The notes beneath the pieces are model-generated. The model worked only from the letters and a program-made list of their open reading frames with translations, did not search any database and was not told the origin of the DNA. Source: Planctomycetaceae bacterium (lineage in GTDB: Bacteria > Planctomycetota > Planctomycetia > Pirellulales > Pirellulaceae). Taken from it: a stretch of 64,000 nucleotides of DNA. The DNA lies in contig JAAYDI010000112.1 in the NCBI GenBank assembly GCA_012729315.1, forward strand, positions 1-64,000. The letters run 5' to 3'. The translations under genes were made by a program, and so were the position numbers. This document shows, piece after piece, positions 58,358 to 64,000 of this stretch (position 1 is its first letter; each line of letters opens with the position of its first letter).

Positions 58358-58387
58358 TTCGTTTCGGCACGATTCGTTTCGGCACGA
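58358..58387. repeat. 15-bp tandem duplication abutting a stop codon
   Basis: The unit TTCGTTTCGGCACGA occurs twice in direct succession (58358-58372 and 58373-58387), ending exactly at the stop codon of the Cys-rich protein gene. It is a recent-looking duplication of the 3' flank. Confidence 0.8.
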
Positions 58388-59056
58388 TTACGGCCGGTCG
58401 GACAGCTGCTGGCGGGCCGTCACCGGCTGGGCGTCGGTCAGCCGGCCGCGCGCGTCATTGCTGACCGGGATCGCGGGCACGCTCAACACCTCGATGCCGT
58501 CCTGGTAGGCCACAGCGGGCACGGGCGGCACCACCGTGCCCGGCGGCACCGAGCTGGTCTCGCAGACCGCCCGGCACTTGCCGCACAAGTCCTCCAGGAC
58601 CCATTTGTAGGTCTTGACCTTCTTCTTCTCCACTTTTTTGAGCAGTTTCTTCTGCGTGAAGATACGGGGGCAGCCTGGAATGGTGTCGCGCCACACGAAT
58701 TTCTGGGCGCATGGACCTTTCTGGGCGCACGGGCCCCCAGCCCCCGGGCCGCTGCGGCACGCGTCACACTGGGCGTTGCAGGCCCCGTCCACGCAGCCTG
58801 TGCAGCCGTCGCTGCAGGCGGGAGCGGAGTGCTTGCAGCCGAGCTTGCAGTGGCCCGGCACGCAGAACTCCTCACACCGCGAGTCCCAGCAGTTGACCTC
58901 CAGCTCCCGTTCGTCGCACACCAGGCGGCAGATGCGCTGGCAGCCCTCGCAGCCGCACCGGTCGCAACGTCCGTCGGCGGCGCGCACCGCGGAGGCGGCC
59001 ATTGCCAACACGGCCAGGGCCAGCACGAGAATGGCGAATCGATATACGGTGTTCAT
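58388..59056 (-). CDS. Exported cysteine-rich protein of unknown function
   Basis: The 222-residue protein begins with a signal peptide (YRFAILVLALAVLAMAASAV, cleavage near RAAD). The mature part carries 23 cysteines, most of them in the first 110 residues as CXXC, CXC and CX3C patterns (RCDRCGCEGCQRICRLVC and CKLGCKHSAPACSDGCTGC). A Lys-rich stretch (KKLLKKVEKKKVKTYKWVLE), a further CGKCRAVC and a Pro/Val-rich tail follow. It could be a disulfide-cross-linked envelope protein or a metal-binding protein; I do not recognise a named family. AGGAGG lies about 12 nt before the ATG. It is 98 bp downstream of the porin gene on the same strand and may share its transcript. Confidence 0.8.
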   Translation of the reverse strand: MNTVYRFAILVLALAVLAMAASAVRAADGRCDRCGCEGCQRICRLVCDERELEVNCWDSRCEEFCVPGHCKLGCKHSAPACSDGCTGCVDGACNAQCDACRSGPGAGGPCAQKGPCAQKFVWRDTIPGCPRIFTQKKLLKKVEKKKVKTYKWVLEDLCGKCRAVCETSSVPPGTVVPPVPAVAYQDGIEVLSVPAIPVSNDARGRLTDAQPVTARQQLSDRP

Positions 59057-59154
59057 GAGAATCGTTTTCCTCCTGTTGGTTTGTCAGCGGGCGGAGCGGC
59101 GATCGGCCCCAGCCAGGATCGTGTTCCACCCGGTTGAGGTCGGGGATGGTCGTC

Positions 59155-60555
59155 CTAGAAATCCAACTGCCCCCGCACGGCGAGGATGTCCGCCTGGCCG
59201 TCGGTGTATCCCCCGGCCGCCACGTCGTAGTCGTTCCAGGTGTGGATCCAGTTGACCATCCAGCGAACGTTCGGGTTCCAGTACCAGTTGACGCCCACTG
59301 ACATGTCGTGCTGGATCCCGCGGTTAGCGCCCTGGAATGCCGCATCGCTGAGGTCTACTGCCGACCAGCGGGCGGCAAGTTGCCAGGCCCCCCAGCCCAT
59401 GTCCAGACCGTCGCTGCCACGTACCAGCCAGAAGTTGGTGTGGGGCTTGAGCCGTTCGAAGACGCCCCGCGACCGGCTGTAGGGACGCGACTCGCCAGTC
59501 AGGAACCAGCTGGCCTCGGCGTAGGCGCCGTACAGATCGATATCGTCGGCCATTGCCTTGTTACGGTTGTAGTACACTTCACTCTGTAGCGAAAACGCGC
59601 CCCAGTTCAATGCCGACTCGAGATTCAGCGTGTAGAGACTCCCGGAGTCGAACGTGCCGGAGTCGATGAAATACGGGCCCTCGTGCACCTCCGGCCGCGA
59701 ACGCCACCGCCACCTGTTGTCCTCGCCTACCGTCTGCCAGGCGCCACCCAGCCCCACATGGACGAAATGCCGCCCCCCTTCACAGTAGTACGGCGTCGTC
59801 ACCACGCGTCCGACCAGCCGCACGCCGGGGTCGTCGCTGATCACCTCGTGGTCTTCCTCCACCGGTTTGGCCAGGAAGATTCCGTAGTCCCAGGTCAACG
59901 CCTCGCTCGGAATGTGGTTCGCGGCATGGACACCGAGTCGGCGCTCCTCGACCAGGAACATCCGCGGCAGCGACCGCTCCATGAAAGATATGTAGTTGCT
60001 GCTATTGAGAATCTCGAGGCTGATCGGCTGCTTGCTGTTGCCGATTGTCACGGTGCCCAGCCAGGGGACTTCTTTGATGCCGACATAGCAATCGCGTGTC
60101 ACCACGCCCGAATCGCCCAGCCCAGTGGCCCCCTCAGGCTCAAACTCGAGCTCGAGTTTGTAGAAGTAGACGCCGTACCCCTCGCCATCAGCCTTCAATC
60201 GCAGCCGGCGCCACTCGAAATAGTTGTCGATGTCGCCGAAACGCGCCTGATTGCCAGCGTCCTGGTCCGCGAACATCACATAGTCGGCCAAGGCACGCCC
60301 ACCCAGCTTGATGGTCCATTTCTCGGCCGACACATCCTGCCACTCGTCCGTCTCCGACGACTTCTGCTTCCCGCTGACCTTCTGGGCTTCCAACGCCTCG
60401 AGTCGCTGCATGATTGCGTCCAACTGGGCGCTGGGGAGCGTGACCGTTTCCTGCGAGGTGCCGGGAAGTGTGTCACTCTGCCCCAGGACGGGACACGCTA
60501 TGACCAACAGGACGACGAACGTGCCCGGCACCGAACTGCTAATCCACGTGCGCAT
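59155..60555 (-). CDS. Phosphate-selective porin O/P-like outer-membrane protein
   Basis: The 466-residue protein has a signal peptide (VPGTFVVLLVIACPVLGQSD), a short coiled-coil region (LPSAQLDAIMQRLEALEAQK) and a 16-strand-type barrel. Family hallmarks are FEWRRLRLKADGEGYGVYFY, VTIGNSKQPISLE, a conserved SYISFMERSLP-like segment, and the C-terminal VGVNWYWNPNVRWMVNWIHT ending RGQLDF. OprO/OprP relatives transport phosphate or polyphosphate; specificity here is unproven. AAGGAG lies 9 nt before ATG 60555, which I prefer to the longer frame. The nearby CHAD protein, a possible polyphosphate binder, is consistent with a phosphate theme. The Cys-rich gene follows downstream. Confidence 0.85.
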   Translation of the reverse strand: MRTWISSSVPGTFVVLLVIACPVLGQSDTLPGTSQETVTLPSAQLDAIMQRLEALEAQKVSGKQKSSETDEWQDVSAEKWTIKLGGRALADYVMFADQDAGNQARFGDIDNYFEWRRLRLKADGEGYGVYFYKLELEFEPEGATGLGDSGVVTRDCYVGIKEVPWLGTVTIGNSKQPISLEILNSSNYISFMERSLPRMFLVEERRLGVHAANHIPSEALTWDYGIFLAKPVEEDHEVISDDPGVRLVGRVVTTPYYCEGGRHFVHVGLGGAWQTVGEDNRWRWRSRPEVHEGPYFIDSGTFDSGSLYTLNLESALNWGAFSLQSEVYYNRNKAMADDIDLYGAYAEASWFLTGESRPYSRSRGVFERLKPHTNFWLVRGSDGLDMGWGAWQLAARWSAVDLSDAAFQGANRGIQHDMSVGVNWYWNPNVRWMVNWIHTWNDYDVAAGGYTDGQADILAVRGQLDF

Positions 60556-60999
60556 TGCGATCGGCTCCTTCTCCGATATATGAATCCAGCCGGCCCGCAG
60601 AGGCCAACCATGCACTACAACTGTTACAGACGGGATTTCAGGCATAACCGCCACTCTTTGCTTCGGCTATCCAATGCACAGATGCTTATTGACAGGCACA
60701 GTATCTCGAACTTTCTGGAGCAGTATTGCCGGTACAGCCGTTACAACCGGCAAACTCAGCCAGGGCGTCCACGCCGCACCAGCTCCGACGCAGGTCCTGT
60801 CGGCAACGGACTGCTAGCAACGACTGCACACTCGATATTGCCAGTGACACTTGCCATGTCGGCAAGGAGCGGAAGAGGCGGGGTTGGCGAGATCTGTGGC
60901 AAGTGGCTCGACAACAGCGCGGCTTGACCCGTCCGTCCGGGCCGCCGGCGTATCCTGCCCATCAGGTGCTTATCCCCCAAGCGCCCATCTGTCAGTGCG
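60556..60999. other. Intergenic region upstream of the porin gene
   Basis: About 445 bp between two minus-strand genes. It contains an 8-bp inverted repeat, TTGCCGGT (60726-60733) and ACCGGCAA (60746-60753), which could be an operator or terminator stem. TTGACA occurs near 60690 on the plus strand without a partner -10. No gene is supported. Confidence 0.5.
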
Positions 61000-61908
61000 T
61001 CAGGTGTAGCGGCGGAAGCGCCGCTGCACCTGTTTGCTACGTCCGGGGTTCCACCAGTAGGCGAAACGCAGTACAGATCGGCGTAGTCGTTTCCGCTCGC
61101 GGCGCACCAGCTGTTGCAGGTACTTGCGCAGCGCGGGATTCTCGGTTTCGGTGATCCAGCTTCTGAATCGTTTACAGGCGACCGCATGGTCGTTGATTTC
61201 TCCCAGCCGGTCCTGCACGCGTTCGATGAGCGGATAGAGGCGGGTCTGGAAGGAGGATGGGAAAGCGGCCACCAGGAGTTCCATGGCGTACCGCAGCTTC
61301 TTGCCGCGGATACGGAACTGGTGCAGCGCATCGAGATCCTTGAGTCGGGTGGGCTCCGCGGCGAAAAACGCCTTGACGCTCTTGCTCAGCTGCCGTCTGG
61401 CCCAGGGGCCGAACGGTTGTGCCCCTGCGGCCGCCTCCGGCTCTGGTTCCGGGGCACAGAGCGCCTGAGGCAGCTGCTGCAGCTGCTGGTTGGCCACCAG
61501 CAACCGGTAGATCGCCCGCAGCGGTTCCTGCACTTCCTGACGCTTCTTGCGGATCTCCTCCAGGAGCCGTTGCGTGTTGGCGTCCGCGGCGTCGGCGGTG
61601 TAGTGCAGGATGAGCACATCGTAGTCGCGTGCGCGGCCGGCCGCCTGACGGATCCGCTTGAGTTCAGCGCACAGCGCTTTGCGGGGGGCCTTGGGCAGAA
61701 TCTTGCGGTACAAGTGCAACGCGGCCACACACCGCCGTGTGGCCACGCGCAGCTGATGCACGTACTCAACGTCCTCGTCTGGGTGTTCGGCGGCCAGTGG
61801 CAGGAAGTGCTGCACCGCCGCCAGTCGTATCGCCAGTGTGCGCGCCGCCACTGCACGGACCGGATCGTCGGCCGTTGCCGCCAACATCCACTTGCTGAAC
61901 TCAGTCAT
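61000..61908 (-). CDS. CHAD-domain protein
   Basis: The 302-residue protein is a nearly pure CHAD (conserved histidine alpha-helical) domain. It has the signature VEYVHQLRVATRRCVAALHL in the first half and its internal repeat LHQFRIRGKKLRYAMELLVA in the second, plus further Arg/His/Lys-rich helices (RKYLQQLVRRERKRLRRSVL). CHAD domains bind polyphosphate through basic helices and sometimes accompany CYTH phosphatases or polyphosphate kinases. No CYTH domain is fused here. ATG 61908 is chosen by domain boundary; the frame is open to 61995. It is divergent from the UbiB-like kinase gene and next to the porin gene upstream region. Confidence 0.9.
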   Translation of the reverse strand: MTEFSKWMLAATADDPVRAVAARTLAIRLAAVQHFLPLAAEHPDEDVEYVHQLRVATRRCVAALHLYRKILPKAPRKALCAELKRIRQAAGRARDYDVLILHYTADAADANTQRLLEEIRKKRQEVQEPLRAIYRLLVANQQLQQLPQALCAPEPEPEAAAGAQPFGPWARRQLSKSVKAFFAAEPTRLKDLDALHQFRIRGKKLRYAMELLVAAFPSSFQTRLYPLIERVQDRLGEINDHAVACKRFRSWITETENPALRKYLQQLVRRERKRLRRSVLRFAYWWNPGRSKQVQRRFRRYT

Positions 61909-62097
61909 GGTTACCGGGTCATCCCCCCTCGCATGGCGCGGCCTGCGTGGCAGGCGACAGTGTTGAATGTACTCTGGCCCCGCCGCGTATGCCACTCCAG
62001 CCGCTCCTGCTATTTGTTAGATTTGCGTGAGCTGCACGGGGTCGGCCCCCCTGCCCGGCCCCCGCCCACCGCCGCCCGGATCCCATGTTGCCGCAGC

Positions 62098-62122
62098 GTT
62101 GGACTATAGTTGTTGGACTATA
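62098..62122. repeat. Short direct repeat upstream of the UbiB-like gene
   Basis: GTTGGACTATA occurs at 62098-62108 and again at 62112-62122, a 14-bp period, about 70 bp before the preferred start codon. It is AT-richer than the surroundings and could be a duplicated operator or -10-like element. Confidence 0.5.
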
Positions 62123-62188
62123 TTGGATGGAGAGCGTCCGCGCGGGGCACCGGCGGAGACGCCGCAGGCCGAGTGGATCCATACGACG

Positions 62189-63877
62189 ATGAGAATCAGC
62201 ACGATTCCCCACATCTACCGCAATGTCCGGCGCTGGACGGAGATCCTCTCGGTGCTGAGCAAATACGGCCTGGCCGACTGGCTGAGCCGGCTGAACATCG
62301 ACATGTTCAAGACGCAGCTCAAGGGGAGTCAAGGTGAAGCGCTGGCGCTGCAGACGCCGGAACGACGCATTCGCCTCGCGCTGACCGAACTCGGACCGAC
62401 GTACATCAAGCTGGGGCAGCTGCTGAGCACGCGTCCGGATCTCGTCGGTACCTCGCTGGCCGAAGAACTCAAGCAGTTGCGGGACGACGTGCCGGCCGAT
62501 GATCCGGCGGCCGTGCAGCGGACGATCGAAATCGAGTTGGGTCAGCCGGCTCACGAGTTGTTTGCCGAGTTCGAGGACGTGCCGGTGGCGTCGGCGTCGA
62601 TCGGCCAGGTGCACCGCGCGCGTCTGAAGTCGGGTGAGCGGGTCGCGGTGAAGATTCAGCATGCGGGCATCGAGAAGATCGTCCGCGAAGACCTCGATGT
62701 ACTGGCCGGCTTGGCATTGCTGGCCGAACGCATCCCCGAGTTCGCGTCGTATCGTCCGCGCGAAACGCTCGCGGAAATCGCCCGCATCCTGCGCCGGGAG
62801 CTGGATTTCGGGCGCGAAGAACGGAATCTGCAGCAGTTCACGCTGCTGTTCGAACACGACCCGACCATCTGTATTCCGCAGCCTTTCACCGAACTCTGCA
62901 CTTCACGCGTGCTGACCATGGAGTGGATCGACGGCGTGAAGATGGTCAATCGGGAGCAACTGGTGGCCGCCGGCTTTGACCTGGACGAGATTGCGCGGCG
63001 CGGAGCGCAGCTCTACCTGCAGATGATCTTCAGCAACGGCTATTACCACGCCGATCCGCATCCGGGCAACATCGCGATTCTGCCCGGCAACGTGATCGCC
63101 TTGCTGGATTTCGGCATGGTCGGACGCATCCAGGAACGGCTGCGGGAAGACATCGAGGAGATACTGCTGGCCATCGTCCAGAACGACGTGGCACTGCTCA
63201 CGTCGCTCATCAAGCGAGTCGGTACGGTCCCGGCCGACCTCGACGACGCCGGACTGGCCGCCGACATCGCCGACTTCGTCGGCACCTACTCCACGCAGGC
63301 GCTGAGCAAATTCGATCTGGCCGGGGCGCTGACCGACATGATCGAGATCATACGGCGCAATCGCATCGTCCTCCCGCCGCAGGCCGCTGTGCTCATCAAG
63401 GTGCTCGTCACGCTCGAAGGCACCACGCGGATGCTCAGCCCACAGTTCAGCCTGATGGAGATCATGCAGCCGTTTCATCGCCGGATGCTGCTCGAACGCC
63501 TTTCGCCCGCCCGGCAATGGCGGAAGTTCCGCCGCCTCCGGCTGGAACTGGAACAGCTGATCGAGATACTCCCTCGCCGCCTCATCGATATCCTCGAACA
63601 GGTCCAGACCGGCACGTTCCATGTCCACCTCGACCACCGCGGACTGGGACCCTCTGTCAACCGCCTCGTGCTGGGCATGCTCGCCAGCGCCCTGTTCCTG
63701 GGCTCCGCGGTGCTGCTCGGCCAGGAGGTCCCCCCCCTGCTCTTCCCCACCACCAGCTTCCTCGGGCTGCACAGACTGTCCCTCTTCGGCCTCTCGGGCT
63801 GCTTCGTCGCCGTCCTGCTCGGGCTCCGACTGCTGCACGCGATCGGCAAGTCGGGACATCTGGATCAGCGCGATTAG
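62189..63877 (+). CDS. UbiB/ABC1/AarF-family atypical kinase
   Basis: The 562-residue protein has the family signatures: [20 protein letters not shown] (the KxGQ motif), an alanine-rich nucleotide loop [12 protein letters not shown], the lysine in [21 protein letters not shown] and [10 protein letters not shown]. Two C-terminal transmembrane helices (about 490-512 and 525-550; [17 protein letters not shown] and [20 protein letters not shown]) anchor it, as in UbiB and COQ8-type proteins linked to quinone or isoprenoid lipid metabolism. ATG 62189 is chosen because the upstream open frame (to 62027) is Pro-rich and unlike the family. No strong ribosome binding site was seen. It is divergent from the CHAD gene. 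Confidence 0.92.
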   Translation: MRISTIPHIYRNVRRWTEILSVLSKYGLADWLSRLNIDMFKTQLKGSQGEALALQTPERRIRLALTELGPTYIKLGQLLSTRPDLVGTSLAEELKQLRDDVPADDPAAVQRTIEIELGQPAHELFAEFEDVPVASASIGQVHRARLKSGERVAVKIQHAGIEKIVREDLDVLAGLALLAERIPEFASYRPRETLAEIARILRRELDFGREERNLQQFTLLFEHDPTICIPQPFTELCTSRVLTMEWIDGVKMVNREQLVAAGFDLDEIARRGAQLYLQMIFSNGYYHADPHPGNIAILPGNVIALLDFGMVGRIQERLREDIEEILLAIVQNDVALLTSLIKRVGTVPADLDDAGLAADIADFVGTYSTQALSKFDLAGALTDMIEIIRRNRIVLPPQAAVLIKVLVTLEGTTRMLSPQFSLMEIMQPFHRRMLLERLSPARQWRKFRRLRLELEQLIEILPRRLIDILEQVQTGTFHVHLDHRGLGPSVNRLVLGMLASALFLGSAVLLGQEVPPLLFPTTSFLGLHRLSLFGLSGCFVAVLLGLRLLHAIGKSGHLDQRD

Positions 63878-64000
63878 CCGCCTGGCCGCCGGCGAGCGTG
63901 AGGCGACTGGCCCGGGCGAGACGTTCACGCAAGCGGGGCCTGCAGGACCGCGCCAGCGTCAGCCATCTGCGGCGGCGGCACGCACGCACAAGACGCTGAC
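63878..64000. other. Right-edge non-coding or truncated region
   Basis: The last 123 bases after the UbiB-like stop are GC-rich with no recognisable start, stem or motif. A gene may begin just outside the window. Confidence 0.5.

Noticed and set aside
61909-62188. Promoter at the GTTGGACTATA repeats upstream of the UbiB-like gene
   Set aside because: TATAGT and TATATT look like -10 boxes, but no -35-like sequence lies at 16-18 bp from either, so only the repeat is reported.

Overview
This 64 kb, GC-rich window looks like a chromosomal segment of a planctomycete, probably Pirellulales-like. The reasons are: five very large secreted proteins with the planctomycete N-terminal LEPR-xLL-type motif (variants LEDRRLL, LEPRMLL, LERRQLL, LEERRLL); dockerin-type repeats reading DVNGDGYxSPxDALLxINxLN; BBP7-like outer-membrane barrels; ECF sigma factors paired with membrane Ser/Thr kinases; a DUF3467 protein; and a CHAD protein. 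No tRNA, rRNA, CRISPR array, transposase or phage gene was seen. The extreme left edge carries degenerate ATGACGA-type intergenic repeats that form an inverted repeat.

Layout. 0.2-3.4 kb (minus): a nitronate monooxygenase-like flavoprotein followed by a histidine kinase/response regulator pair with a 4-bp overlap. 3.8-5.4 kb (plus): a double-GGDEF protein whose second domain is degenerate. 5.9-25.3 kb (plus): three consecutive LEPR-xLL/dockerin proteins: a 4,555-aa giant with a broken matrixin-like HEIGR motif, a protein with an intact HETGH zinc-protease motif, and a cohesin-like/Ig-like protein. 25.6-31.9 kb (plus): a compact ECF sigma - Ser/Thr kinase - TPR/CHAT-protease operon with its own candidate promoter. 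32.4-36.7 kb (plus): a fourth surface protein with eight cadherin-like repeats and its dockerin pair at the N-terminus. 36.8-38.1 kb (minus): a BBP7-like barrel. 38.5-40.5 kb (plus): a SecA paralogue that stops before the two-helix finger. 40.6-48.8 kb (plus): ECF sigma, an unknown protein, GAF-HlyD fusion, HlyD, PqqD-like/M50-protease/adaptor fusion, DUF3467 and B3/B4-domain protein, which looks like a regulated envelope/export locus without a recognisable translocase. 48.9-53.2 kb (minus): a fifth LEPR-xLL protein, a subtilase with a complete catalytic triad. 53.8-60.6 kb: a second barrel (minus), a Ser/Thr kinase-like protein lacking the DFG aspartate (plus), a Cys-rich exported protein and a phosphate-selective-porin-like protein (both minus). 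61.0-63.9 kb: a CHAD protein (minus) and a UbiB/ABC1-family kinase (plus).

How the parts may fit together (inference). The five LEPR-xLL proteins share building blocks: dockerin pairs in all five, a cohesin-like sandwich in three, Ig-like/cadherin-like repeats, SdrD_B-like repeats, GEVED domains, and a short leucine-rich or DxVFA-ending C-terminal tail. Because cohesin-like and dockerin modules sit in the same polypeptides, the set could form a self-associating cell-surface layer or matrix, with the subtilase and the HETGH protein as processing or degradative members. The recurring tail and the interleaved cohesin-like/Ig-like architecture are the most novel-looking sequence signals. The sigma-kinase-CHAT operon and the GAF-HlyD/M50/DUF3467 locus are the best candidates for undescribed multi-gene systems.

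Limits: everything was read by eye. Domain assignments rest on motifs and remembered family features, start codons were chosen from Shine-Dalgarno-like sequences and N-terminal shape, and promoter and terminator calls are visual.
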